64,000 nt of DNA from Syntrophaceae bacterium UBA6109 (GCA_002428445.1 DIWJ01000003.1:1152-65151), one strand, 5' to 3'; shown: positions 47,036-56,260, counted from the stretch's first letter. The notes: a model not told the origin generated them from the letters alone. Numbers and translations are program-made.

Positions 47036-48145
47036 ATGTTCGAAATGAACAACTTTGTCACGGCCGGCCGGTTTTTCCTGGTGATAGCCGGCGAACTGAT
47101 TTTGATCTTCATCGCCGTTTCCTTTCTCATTGGAGTCCTCACGGAATATCTCCCGCCGTCCCGGATCAGGGATTTCCTGTCGGACAAGATGACGTGGGTG
47201 CAGTATATGCTGGGCGCGGGCCTGGGCGCCCTCACGCCCTTCTGCTCCTGTTCCACCGTTCCGATCACGGCCGGTCTCCTGAAGGGAGGAGTCCCATTCG
47301 GCCCTGTCATGGCCTTTCTCTTTTCCTCGCCGGTTCTGAACCCCGTGATTATCGCGCTGACCCTTTCGCTCCTCGGCATCAAGGTGACGGCGATTTATGT
47401 GGCCGTAACGTTTTTCGGTTCCATGGCGATGGCAGCCCTGCTGTCGAAAATGGGGATGGAAAGCGAGATCAAACCGCTGGTCGGTCTGGAGACCTCCTGC
47501 TGCGACAGGCAGGAGAAAAGCGCTGCCGGTGCCTTGGGAACAATTCCCGCAGCGGCGGCATGCTGTTCGTCTGCAGGGGCTCCCCTCGTGACGTTGGATA
47601 CGCTGCCGGCATTTCCGGCGGCGGGCGGCTGCTGCGGCAGCACAACGGCGGCGGAAAAAGCGAGTCAAGGATCCTGTTGCTCCGTCAGCTTTGATGCAGA
47701 GGCCGGCAGCATCTCAGGACCGGTCCCCTTCAAGGAAAAAATGAAAAGGGCCGCTTCATCGGCCGTCGATACATTCAAGGGGGTATTCTGGTATCTCCTC
47801 CTCGGCGCCGCGATCGGCGCCTTCATTTACGGATTTTTCCCCCAGGCCCTCGTCGTCCAACTGGCGGGACCGGGCAATCCCTGGTCCATTCCGACCGCGG
47901 CCCTCGTCGGCGTGCCCATGTACATCCGCGCTGAAACCGTTATTCCGATCAGCGCCGCTCTCGTCGAAAAGGGCATGGGCATGGGAACGGTCCTGGCCCT
48001 TATCATCGGCGGAGCGGGGGCGAGCATCCCGGAGATCATCATTCTCGGATCCATGTTCAGGAAGAAACTGATCCTCGCCTTCGTGGCCACCGTTTTCGCG
48101 GTTGCAATCGCGGCCGGATATTTTGTAGACCTTCTCATCTATTGA
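47036..48145 (+). CDS. arsP: ArsP-like permease with a cysteine-rich central loop
   Basis: A 369-residue inner-membrane permease of the ArsP/DUF318 type. Residues 17-40 form the first helix, and TPFCSCSTVPITAGLLKGG (Cys70, Cys72) is the transport signature. A cytoplasmic insert near residues 155-225 has cysteine pairs (SCCDRQE, ACCSSAG, GGCCGST, SCCSVS) which could collect soft metal or metalloid ions. The second half repeats the motif region (GVPMYIRAETVIPISAAL). Likely exports arsenite, organoarsenical or a thiophilic metal under PadR control. GGGAGG precedes the ATG. Confidence 0.87.
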   Translation: MFEMNNFVTAGRFFLVIAGELILIFIAVSFLIGVLTEYLPPSRIRDFLSDKMTWVQYMLGAGLGALTPFCSCSTVPITAGLLKGGVPFGPVMAFLFSSPVLNPVIIALTLSLLGIKVTAIYVAVTFFGSMAMAALLSKMGMESEIKPLVGLETSCCDRQEKSAAGALGTIPAAAACCSSAGAPLVTLDTLPAFPAAGGCCGSTTAAEKASQGSCCSVSFDAEAGSISGPVPFKEKMKRAASSAVDTFKGVFWYLLLGAAIGAFIYGFFPQALVVQLAGPGNPWSIPTAALVGVPMYIRAETVIPISAALVEKGMGMGTVLALIIGGAGASIPEIIILGSMFRKKLILAFVATVFAVAIAAGYFVDLLIY

Positions 48146-48231
48146 AGGAGGAGAACGGCCGATGATCCCGAATGAACTCGCGACAAATCGGCCCGGCTGA
48201 GTTTATGTCAAAGGGAAAACGAAACGACTGC

Positions 48232-48346
48232 GAATCCGGCAGCGAGCGCATTCCCCGCGGCTTGCCGCGGGGTAAGCGAGCGAATGATGTTCAAGATCCC
48301 CTCCGTGGGGATCGAAGACTCTCCGGAGCTTGCTCCGGAGAGCTTC
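48232..48346 (+). repeat. Triple-hairpin repeat, copy D (complete)
   Basis: CCCCGCGG-CTTG-CCGCGGGG, GATCCC/GGGATC and CTCCGGAG-CTTG-CTCCGGAG, nearly identical to copy C. It lies across the 5' end of the molybdopterin oxidoreductase frame, which stays open through it. Confidence 0.92.
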
Positions 48347-48378
48347 AATTGCCGCAGCGCGCTGTAAAGCGCAGATCC

Positions 48379-50322
48379 TTGCACGCCGAAGTCACCTCGT
48401 GCACCCTGGACTGCCCGGACGCCTGCTCCCTTCTTGTGGAGAAGGACCGGCAGGGGCGCATCCGGATCAGGGGAAATCCCGGCCATCCGTTCACGGCCGG
48501 TTTCGCCTGCAGGAAGATCGGCAGGTTTCTGGAGCGGCTGCAAAGTCCCCATCGCATTACCACGCCTCTTTTGCGTGTGGACGGGAAATGGAAGCCGGTC
48601 TCCTGGAGCGGCGCCCTCGATCTCTGCGCCGAAAAGATCCGGGAATACCGGCGGGAACCGGCATCGATTCTCCATATCCAGGGCGATGCCGCCAAGGGTG
48701 TCCTGAAACAGACGGGCAAGGTCTTCTTTGCCCGCCTCGGAGCCAGCACCACCGGGGGCTCGCTCTGCGACGCCGCGGGATACAGCGCCTATGACGCGGA
48801 CTGCGGCTCGCGCTGCGGCAGCGATATGACCGATATCCTCCATTCGCGGCGCATCGTGAATTGGGGGAAGGATCTGTGCCGGAGCTCGGTCCACGCGGCG
48901 TCCCTGGTATGCGAGGCCCGCCGGCAGGGGACCAGGCTGCTCACCATCTCTCCGGGCGGCGACGGCAATGGACCCTTCTCGGATCTCTGCGTCCGGATCC
49001 GGCCCGGGACCGACCGGCTCCTCGCGGCGGCCGTGCTGCAGCTGTTCATTGAACGGGGGCGGATCCGCGCCGATATCCTGAAGCACACCGCGAATGGGCC
49101 GGAGTTCCTGAAGCTGATCATGAAGCAGGATCGGGGAGGACTTTGCGCCGCCTGTGAGGTGCGCCCGGAGGACGCCGGGAAGATTGCGTCCTGGTACCTG
49201 GAGGAGGGGCCGACGGCCACCCTGGTCGGGGCCGGGCTGCAGCGATACGACCGGGGAGGCGAGAACGTGCGCTTCATCAACGCCGTCGCCATGCTCTCCG
49301 GAAACCTCGGGCACTCCGGCGGGGGCAGCTACTACCACCGGCCGACGTTGCGAAATTTCAATCTGGACTGGACCCGGGTTTCCGGGGACGGGCCGGGGAG
49401 ATCCCTGCTCCTTCCCGTCATCGGCCGCGAGATCCTCGCGGCGCAAGACCCGCCGATCCGCATGCTCTGGGTCAACGCCTCCAACGTCGTCAACCAAGCG
49501 CCCGATTTCCGCGAGATCGTCCGGGCCTTCGAGAAGGTGGAATTCAAGGTCGTCGTCGACGGCTTCATGACCGACACGGCCGAGAGGGCGGACCTCTTCC
49601 TCCCCTCGACGTTCATGTTCGAGCAGGAGGACGTCGTCGGCTCCTATCTGCACGACTTCGTGCACCACGCCCGCAAAGTCCTGGACGCCCCGGGGGAGGC
49701 GGCGAGCGATCACCGGATCCTCTCGGAACTGGGCAGGCGTCTCGATCCGCCGGTCCTGCTGCCGGATTCCGAAGCCTGTTTCCGCGCCTCCCTCGCATCG
49801 CCTTTCCTCGAAGTTTCCCTGGAGGAACTGCGGGAGAGGGGATTTGCCCGCGCGAAGCGGCCGGCGGTGGCCTATGGGGGGATGAAATTCGATCACCCCG
49901 ACGGCAGGTACCGGTTTCCGGCGGAACTCCACGGAGAACCGCCGCCCCCGCCCGGGTATCCGCTGCGCCTCCTCACGCTGATCCGGGGGGACGCCATGCA
50001 CTCCCAGATCCCGCCGGAACAGCAGCCATCGGTTCCGCCCGTCTGGATCGCGCCGGACAGCCCCGCGCTGGAGCATCTGCGCCTGGATCGGGAGACCTGG
50101 CTTGTTTCGCCGCGGGGAAGGCTCAAGGTGACGGTGCATCGCCTCCCCGGCCTTCATCCGGGCAGCGTACTCTACCGGAGAGGCGACTGGGCGAAGCTGG
50201 GCGGAGGCGCCAATCAGATCATCGCCGCCGGCCTGACGGACATGGGCGGAGGCGCCGCCTATTACCGGCAGTATGTGAGATTGGAGAACGTCTCAAAGAA
50301 GGCGCGCGTCCCGAAATCATGA
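48379..50322 (+). CDS. Molybdopterin oxidoreductase (formate dehydrogenase/DMSO reductase superfamily)
   Basis: About 647 residues. An N-terminal 4Fe-4S site (SCTLDCPDACSLL...FACRK), the pterin domain with GGSLCDAAG, the core LWVNASNVVNQAPD...VDGFMTDTAERADLFLPST, and the C-terminal MGD-binding barrel (LLTLIRGDAMHSQI, WLVSPRGRLKV). It would hold Mo or W bis-MGD and transfer two electrons. Start uncertain: the frame is open from 48172 through repeat copy D, no ATG lies between repeat and homology, and TTG occurs at 48349 and 48379. No subunits are adjacent. The substrate is unknown. Confidence 0.87.
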   Translation: MHAEVTSCTLDCPDACSLLVEKDRQGRIRIRGNPGHPFTAGFACRKIGRFLERLQSPHRITTPLLRVDGKWKPVSWSGALDLCAEKIREYRREPASILHIQGDAAKGVLKQTGKVFFARLGASTTGGSLCDAAGYSAYDADCGSRCGSDMTDILHSRRIVNWGKDLCRSSVHAASLVCEARRQGTRLLTISPGGDGNGPFSDLCVRIRPGTDRLLAAAVLQLFIERGRIRADILKHTANGPEFLKLIMKQDRGGLCAACEVRPEDAGKIASWYLEEGPTATLVGAGLQRYDRGGENVRFINAVAMLSGNLGHSGGGSYYHRPTLRNFNLDWTRVSGDGPGRSLLLPVIGREILAAQDPPIRMLWVNASNVVNQAPDFREIVRAFEKVEFKVVVDGFMTDTAERADLFLPSTFMFEQEDVVGSYLHDFVHHARKVLDAPGEAASDHRILSELGRRLDPPVLLPDSEACFRASLASPFLEVSLEELRERGFARAKRPAVAYGGMKFDHPDGRYRFPAELHGEPPPPPGYPLRLLTLIRGDAMHSQIPPEQQPSVPPVWIAPDSPALEHLRLDRETWLVSPRGRLKVTVHRLPGLHPGSVLYRRGDWAKLGGGANQIIAAGLTDMGGGAAYYRQYVRLENVSKKARVPKS

Positions 50323-50592
50323 TTCCGAAAGGTTATTGATGAGTGAGGCTGACATAAGTCTCTTAAAGCCCACCAATTCACGGCCAGATTCACGACTGGA
50401 TATGGACCTCTTGCACCTACCTGCCGGAATATGAAAGGAAGTATATGTTAGCCTCACCGTGCGTCCATGAAATCGAGGGAGGCCCGCCACTGCCATGACA
50501 GCGGACAGGAAGAAGGAAAGCGCAAGATAGAGCACTGGGGCCTTCACGGGGTTCGGTAGCCGACAGCTTCTCATCAAACGCATGCGCAGCAT
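50317..50592 (-). CDS. Possible small membrane protein after the rhodanese gene
   Basis: A 91-residue frame with GTGAGG five bases before the ATG and a hydrophobic stretch (APVLYLALSFFLSAVMAVAG), 18 bases behind the rhodanese stop. It could be the last gene of the UGSC-rhodanese operon. The C-terminal half looks non-native and base composition is ordinary, so it may be spurious. Confidence 0.35.
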   Translation of the reverse strand: MLRMRLMRSCRLPNPVKAPVLYLALSFFLSAVMAVAGLPRFHGRTVRLTYTSFHIPAGRCKRSISSRESGRELVGFKRLMSASLINNLSES

Positions 50593-50610
50593 AGAGACCT
50601 CACAAAGTTC

Positions 50611-51024
50611 TCACTCCAGAGGGTAGCCGGCTTCCTTCCATCCTTTAATGGAAGGATCGGCGAGCACCTTGACGTCGCTGAAACCGAGCCTCATCAGTTG
50701 CGCTGCAACGTTGGCGCTGGTGCTATCCCCAGACCCGCGGGTGCAATACGTAACGATCAGCTTGTCACGCGGCAGGCCGGAGACGTCCTGGATGGTTATC
50801 CTCGCCTTCCAGAGAAGGGAGACGGCGCCCTTGATATGGACCTTCTCGAAGATGGCCTTGGGCTGTGTGTCGAGGATCAGCACGCTCTCCCCCCGATCGA
50901 TCATGGCTTTCAACTCATGGATGGTGATGCGCGGTATCTCGACCTGAGCCGCTGCTATTGCCACGATCATCAACAGAAGTGTGCCGAGGGCCAGGGCCAG
51001 CGCAACATGATGCCTCCGCCACAT
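50611..51024 (-). CDS. Exported rhodanese-domain protein
   Basis: A 137-residue protein with an N-terminal membrane anchor or signal (VALALALGTLLLMIVAIAAAQ) and one rhodanese domain: ITIHELKAMIDRGESVLILDTQP, then the active Cys in IVTYCTRGSGDSTS, and KVLADPSIKGWKEAGYP. It would move sulfur (sulfane) in the periplasm. Start at 51024 behind AAAGGTGAG. It follows the UGSC selenoprotein by 59 bases on the same strand, suggesting joint sulfur or selenium redox work. Confidence 0.87.
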   Translation of the reverse strand: MWRRHHVALALALGTLLLMIVAIAAAQVEIPRITIHELKAMIDRGESVLILDTQPKAIFEKVHIKGAVSLLWKARITIQDVSGLPRDKLIVTYCTRGSGDSTSANVAAQLMRLGFSDVKVLADPSIKGWKEAGYPLE

Positions 51025-51083
51025 GACGCTCACCTTTTTCCCCCCATAGATCTCAAACTGCCTCTCTGTGTCGAGAGCCGCTG

Positions 51084-52976
51084 CTATTTGAGGAAAAACT
51101 CCTTCAGCGGTCGATATCCTGCCTTCACCATGAGTTCGTCCCATTTTGCCGGCAGCTTTATTTCCTTGATGGCGGCGCCGGGGCCGCCCGCCAGGGTCTG
51201 CACCTTGTTTCTGGCCGGGTCCCCGCATACGATGAATTCAACCTGCCTGATGGCCGGCGACGTTTCGATATTCTCCCAACCGGGAAATCTGGGGTACCAC
51301 GGCGGCAGCAGCCCTTTTTGGGTATTCTTATTTTTCAGGGCCTTTTGGAGCTCGATCTCGAAGGAACCGTATACCGGGCCGAAGGAGCCGTATACCTGTG
51401 AGAAGACCGCCTCATGGGTGATCTTTCTCCCCGTTTTCATGAGGTCATGCCTGAGCCTCTGCTTGGTATAGCCCCCCGCGGCGAGAATTTTGGCTACACC
51501 GGGCTCGATGAGCACGTATCGGCGACTCCCCGTAAAACCGCCGGCAAAGGCTTCCGTGTTGACCACCCCGTAGGCCATGATCTCCATGAGGGCCTTCGGA
51601 TCGGACGTCGAGGGGATCAGATTGCGGCCCCAGACGGTGCTGTTCCCGGCGGACAGGGTATTTGCGTTCTTCGCAAAGCCTTTCTCCACATGGTACGGTT
51701 CCCATCCCAACTTACTCATCGCCGCTTCATCTTCCGCCAGGACCCATGACAGTTGTTTCCCGAAACTGCCCATCTGGGTTTCTTTAATCCTGAAGCCGGC
51801 GATGTTTCTCTCAATAAGGCTCATGGCGCGACCGATGACACTGTTAACCCAATGCGCAACAAGTCCCTGTCCATGGTCGATCCCGAGTTGTCTCGCGAGC
51901 GGTCCGTTGACCCAAAAGAAGTTCATAAAAGAATGGGTGCTGCCGCCGTTGTTCGCGTATCTGAAAGCAGGATCGGCGATGGCCTGCACCGCTGCGATCA
52001 GTATGGGCATGTGCTCGGGACGGCAACCGGCCATCACGCCGTTGACGGCAATGTTCCAGGGTGTTGCCCTGAGGTTCGCGACCGGAAGCACCGCTATCTC
52101 CTGATCAGGCGCATAATCGGTATATTTTAGAAATTCCTCGACTTTCTCCCGGGTCGGCGGGGTAATGGACATCCCGTCGCTCCATCCCTTGTCCGTGAAG
52201 GTTCGGTTGATCTGATCGACGGTGCCGTTGAACACGATCTCGCGGCTGTCCTTCGTCGCAACGGAGTCCTTTGCTGCCGTCACTGGTTTCGTTAAGGCCT
52301 CGACGATCTGGGGAAGAACGATCTTGAGGGACTTCTCCCGCAGTTGAGCATCCGTTTCGAGGTCAAAAGGGTCCGGATAAATGGCAACCTGGAGGGATGG
52401 TATGCCCGAGTCCTGGGCCGAATTGCGCACCTGTTCATCGAAACCGGGATTGGTCACCACTACGCCGGGAATGCCGGATTGCTCCGCCAGGACTATCGCG
52501 TGCGCCGCACGCGGTGCGCAGATGCCTCAGCCGCCGTTCCCGCTTATTACTGCATTGCAGCCTTTTTCTTTGTAAAGCGCTTGCAGGGCCTCGGATTGTT
52601 TCCTGAGAGTCCCTGGAGGTTCGGGCAGAAATGCATTAGGCATATCGGTATACGGGACAATTTTGACGCCCGGGTATTGCTTTTTCAGGGCTTCCCCGAT
52701 GACAGGGAGGGTCACGTCGGACTTGAACGCGCTGTTCCACACCATGCACACTGTTTTTCCGGCAAGGGTATCCATCCTGGGCGCCATGGAAGTCATCTTG
52801 ACTGTGCTCTCTCCGAGAGGGCTCACTACTTTGTACGTGGGCTCGGCGGAGGGCGCCGATGCCGCAGCATACTGCGAACCGCCGGCGGCAAATAGCATCA
52901 ACACGACAAGACAGGCGATCATACGAATAGCTGTTCCGCCGGACTTCATGCGCGATCGCTGTAAAATAACCCCCAT
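51084..52976 (-). CDS. UGSC-type selenoprotein (U-G-I-C)
   Basis: A 630-residue exported protein read through TGA at 52527-52529 as selenocysteine 150. Before it: signal peptide (MIACLVVLMLFAAGGSQYAAA) and KTVCMVWNS...YKEKGCNAVISGNGG. After it: GICAPRAAHAIVLAEQSGIP then VVTNPGFDE, one continuous family-like frame. The motif U150-G-I-C153 is the UGSC/UGxC redox pair known from anaerobes, related in style to glycine-reductase proteins. A 7-bp stem CGCGTGC/GCACGCG with GGC loop starts 13 bases after the TGA. AAGGAG lies seven bases before the ATG. Two genes often miscalled here are really one. Confidence 0.88.
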
Positions 52977-52983
52977 GACCTGA

Positions 52984-53206
52984 CTCCTTTTCTGTTTGTT
53001 TTAATAAGAACTTGCTTTTTGTTTGATAAGAAAAAAAAAGATCAAGCTGATTTTTTTACTGTTTCTTCACCCATGGTTTTTAACCCATTTTCTCGGAAAA
53101 AGTTGGTCAATGATCCAACGGTGTAAAAGTCCTTCAAACGTGGCCATCACCGGCGGGATCGAGCGAAGCGGAATTCCCCTCCGAGTGCATGGCATTTTTC
53201 TGTGCC
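52984..53206. other. AT-rich intergenic stretch
   Basis: Mostly A/T-rich, with poly-A and poly-T runs near 53025-53060, in contrast to the GC-rich surroundings. It should carry the promoter of the UGSC operon, but no clean -35/-10 pair was found. Confidence 0.4.
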
Positions 53207-53209
53207 GTT

Positions 53210-54049
53210 CTACGCTTTATTGGCGATGGCTGCAAATTCGCTCGATTTACGATCATACAGGGTTCCCGCTACGTCAGAATAAAACCCCTTAACGGAAAAA
53301 CTTGCCTCCTGAAATTCCCTCTCAAGATCTTCGGGTGCAAAATATTGCAGCCAGTTGTACACCTGTCTGGTTCGCTCAGGCTCAATGATTGTGTACTTGT
53401 CCAGCACGACCTTCTCTTCAGCGTATTTGAAGGTATTGAGAAAGCCATAATACTTGTTGGGGGACCAAAATCCATTGAGCTGGTTCATCTCATATGTCGC
53501 GGTCTCTTCCCTTTGTTCAAATGCCGATAGTGAATAAACATCAAGCAGGACCGATCCGCTCGGTTTTAAAAGCTTGTGGAATTTGCGCAGAAGGCCTTTT
53601 CTTTGTGTCGGGCTGAGGGCGCAGAAATCGCACATAATCATGAGCACAACGTCGAACCGGTCTTCTGTTCCATAATCCAGGTAATTCTGATTCACATAGG
53701 TTATGTCCAATAGCTCTCGCGCTGCAACATCCTTTGCGTACTCGATGGACCTCTTCGAGAAATCAATGCCGGTCACGTTTGCTCCTCGTTTCGCCAAACG
53801 TGCTGCATACAAGCCAGGTCCACAGCCAAAATCAGCGATCTTTGTGTCCCGGCCGATGTTGAACTTCGATGCGATCCATTCCACAGATCGATTGATGAAT
53901 TCTGCATTTCGCGAAGAAACGTCGATGGCCTCGTTAAGGTGGAAGGAGAGCATCTGCTTTGACGTATGCTGATCGGCCCATAGATCGCTTGCGGTGTAAA
54001 ATTGGAACGGTTCGGGCCGTTCGTTCATCTTTTCCAACTCTTCAAACAT
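53210..54049 (-). CDS. Class I SAM-dependent methyltransferase
   Basis: A 279-residue cytoplasmic methyltransferase. SAM-binding motif I is KIADFGCGPGLYAARLAKRG (about residues 70-89), followed by VTGIDFSKRSIEYAK and DVVLMIMCDFCALS. Substrate not evident. AGGATAGAGA precedes the ATG. The gene is visibly richer in A/T than its neighbours, with AT-rich flanks, so horizontal acquisition is plausible. No partner genes adjoin it. Confidence 0.9.
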   Translation of the reverse strand: MFEELEKMNERPEPFQFYTASDLWADQHTSKQMLSFHLNEAIDVSSRNAEFINRSVEWIASKFNIGRDTKIADFGCGPGLYAARLAKRGANVTGIDFSKRSIEYAKDVAARELLDITYVNQNYLDYGTEDRFDVVLMIMCDFCALSPTQRKGLLRKFHKLLKPSGSVLLDVYSLSAFEQREETATYEMNQLNGFWSPNKYYGFLNTFKYAEEKVVLDKYTIIEPERTRQVYNWLQYFAPEDLEREFQEASFSVKGFYSDVAGTLYDRKSSEFAAIANKA

Positions 54050-54247
54050 TCTCTATCCTCATCTTATTACACAGAACAACTCATATGCCGAGTTTGGCTC
54101 TTCCCGATATTTTGTTCATCCTTCATGATCTCACGAAGGATGTAACGAGAATACGGTGTTCTGTCCTTTGATCGGCACGATCTCTCGCCCCGACTCTATC
54201 ACAATCCGCACGTGAAGGAGGAGGCGCATTTCCTGTGCCGGGCTGAA

Positions 54248-54277
54248 ACGGCGGATTCCCGCCTGTGCGGGCATAAC
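54248..54277. repeat. MPAQAGI-type short palindromic repeat
   Basis: The minus strand encodes VMPAQAGIRR in one frame, typical of the widespread intergenic repeat with a GCCCGC/GCGGGC-like hairpin. It lies upstream of the PLP decarboxylase gene in a 345-base gap with no other gene. Confidence 0.6.
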
Positions 54278-54394
54278 GGCGTCTGCAGGGCGGCATGCGG
54301 CGGGATCAATGATGAGTTGACACGCAGGACCGGCGCGTCTTATGTTTCGGCCGCGAAAGCCAACAGCCAACAACTCCTAACGATTGGGGATGCC

Positions 54395-56260
54395 ATGACC
54401 GAGCCGATCAACGTCAAAGCCCTGTTCCTCGGACCCAAGTCGGAGAACTACGAGTTCTTCAAGCAGATGCTCAACTACCTCATGGACGATCACGCCCAGT
54501 GGCGGCGGTATTTCCATCCCGACGACGCCCCGGTGGTGACCGGAGAGGAACAGGGCCGGCCCGACTTTACGGCCACGCTCCAGAAGACCCGGGAGGCGCT
54601 GATCGACCTGGCCGGGAACCTCCAGCTCAGCTCCACCCCCTGGTTCTCGCCCCGCTACCTGGGCCACATGAACGCCGACACCCTCATCGCCGCCAATCTC
54701 GGCTACATGCTGACGCTCCTCTACAACCCCAACAACTGCGCCTACGAGGGTTCGCCGGCGACGACGGCCCTGGAGATCGAGGTGGGACGCCAGCTCGCGA
54801 AGCTCATGGGGTACAACCCCGAGCGGGCCTGGGGCCACATCACCTCCGGCGGCACCGTGGCCAACTACGAGGGGCTCTGGCTGGCGCGGAACCTCAAGTC
54901 GATTCCCCTGGCGGTCCGGGCCTGCCGGCCGGAATTCACGGCCGGCATGGACGACTGGCGGCTTCTGAACCTCCCGACGGGGGCGATCCTCGACCTCGCC
55001 GACCGGGCGAAGGCGGCGGGCTGTTTCGACGAGATGCGGCGCCGGTCCGTCCGCGGCGCCGGGATGGCGGGGATCGGCCTCGGCAAGGTCCTCGTCCCCC
55101 AGTCGAAGCACTACTCCTGGACCAAAGCAGCGGACATCCTCGGCATCGGCCAGGACAACCTGATTCCCGTGCCGGTGCGGGACGACTACCGGATGGACGT
55201 GTCGGCCCTCGGGAAGATCATCGACGGCCTGATCGCCGCCCGGACGCCGATCCTCGCCGTGGTGGCCGTCGCCGGCACCACCGAGGAGGGGGCCGTGGAC
55301 GAGATCCACGAGATTGTCCGCCTCCGGGAGCGCTGCGCGGCCCGGGGCGTTTCGTTCTACCTCCACATCGATGCCGCCTACGGCGGGTACGCCCGCGCCC
55401 TCTTTCTGGACGGGGAGGACCGCTTCATGGACTTCGCGGAGTTGGTGAGTCAACCGGAGGGGCGGGGTGCCGGCGGCTGCGATGATCACTGGCTTACCCG
55501 CGAGGTCTACGAGGCATTCAGGGCGATGCCGGAGGCCGACTCGATCACCGTCGACCCCCACAAGCTGGGTTATGTCCCCTACGCGGCGGGCGCCGTCGTC
55601 GCCCGCGACCGCCGCATCATCGAACTGATCTCCTATTTCGCCGCCTACGTCTTCGAGAAGAGCGACGACAACCCCATGCTGCTGGGGAGCTACATCATGG
55701 AGGGCTCCAAGGCCGGGGCCGCCGTCGCCGCCGTCTGGATGGCCCACAAGGTCGTTCCGCTCAACAGGGACGGCTACGGCCGGATCATCGGCGACAGCAT
55801 CGAGGGGGCCTACCGTTTCTACCGCTCCCTTCTGAAGACCGCGCCTCTGGAGGTGGCGGGACGGCGCTTCGAGGTGGTCCCGCTCGCCCGGCCGGACATC
55901 AACATCGTCGATTACGCCTTCCACGAGATCGGCAACGGCAGCCTGGAGGCGATGAACCGCCTCAACGAGGCGATCTACGAGCGCTGCTCCTACAAGTCCG
56001 GGCCGCTCTACAGCAACGACTTCATCCTGTCGAAAACCTCCCTGACCGGCGAGGAATACGGCGACACGCCGCGGGCATTTGCGGCGCGCGCCGGCATCGC
56101 CGCCGGCGAATGGGAGCGGCTGCAGAGCGTCTACATCCTGCGCTCCTGCATCCTGACACCCTACCTGACGAGCCATACGACCTACGAGGTTTACTGGGAG
56201 AACTTCATGGGGGCGATGGAGCGCGCCATCGGCCGGGTCTACGGACGGCGAGACCTGTGA
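54395..56260 (+). CDS. PLP-dependent decarboxylase (group II, glutamate/aspartate-type)
   Basis: A 621-residue cytoplasmic enzyme. HMNADTLIAANLGYMLTLLYNPN opens the substrate domain, HITSGGTVANYEGLWLARN is the phosphate-binding region, HIDAAYGGYARALFL places the ring-contact Asp, and SITVDPHKLGYVPYAAG has the PLP-binding Lys. It removes CO2 from an amino acid. The length, near 620, suits PanP/GadA-like glutamate or aspartate decarboxylases rather than the short forms. The ATG follows GGGGATGCC. The long upstream frame to 54212 is not needed. Confidence 0.9.
   Translation: MTEPINVKALFLGPKSENYEFFKQMLNYLMDDHAQWRRYFHPDDAPVVTGEEQGRPDFTATLQKTREALIDLAGNLQLSSTPWFSPRYLGHMNADTLIAANLGYMLTLLYNPNNCAYEGSPATTALEIEVGRQLAKLMGYNPERAWGHITSGGTVANYEGLWLARNLKSIPLAVRACRPEFTAGMDDWRLLNLPTGAILDLADRAKAAGCFDEMRRRSVRGAGMAGIGLGKVLVPQSKHYSWTKAADILGIGQDNLIPVPVRDDYRMDVSALGKIIDGLIAARTPILAVVAVAGTTEEGAVDEIHEIVRLRERCAARGVSFYLHIDAAYGGYARALFLDGEDRFMDFAELVSQPEGRGAGGCDDHWLTREVYEAFRAMPEADSITVDPHKLGYVPYAAGAVVARDRRIIELISYFAAYVFEKSDDNPMLLGSYIMEGSKAGAAVAAVWMAHKVVPLNRDGYGRIIGDSIEGAYRFYRSLLKTAPLEVAGRRFEVVPLARPDINIVDYAFHEIGNGSLEAMNRLNEAIYERCSYKSGPLYSNDFILSKTSLTGEEYGDTPRAFAARAGIAAGEWERLQSVYILRSCILTPYLTSHTTYEVYWENFMGAMERAIGRVYGRRDL

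Noticed and set aside
52461..52526. Interpretation of the UGSC gene as two genes or a nonsense pseudogene
   Set aside because: Frame is uninterrupted apart from the TGA, conserved family sequence continues directly after it, and an SECIS-like stem follows.
53023..53292. Plus-strand frame of 89 codons
   Set aside because: A/T-rich low-complexity start, overlap with the methyltransferase gene and no similarity to any family I know.
54248..54277. Short gene encoding MPAQAGI
   Set aside because: This is a translated common intergenic palindrome, with no ribosome site.
54377..56176. Minus-strand frame of 599 codons
   Set aside because: Antisense to the PLP decarboxylase, rich in Val/Gly/Asp in shadow-frame fashion.
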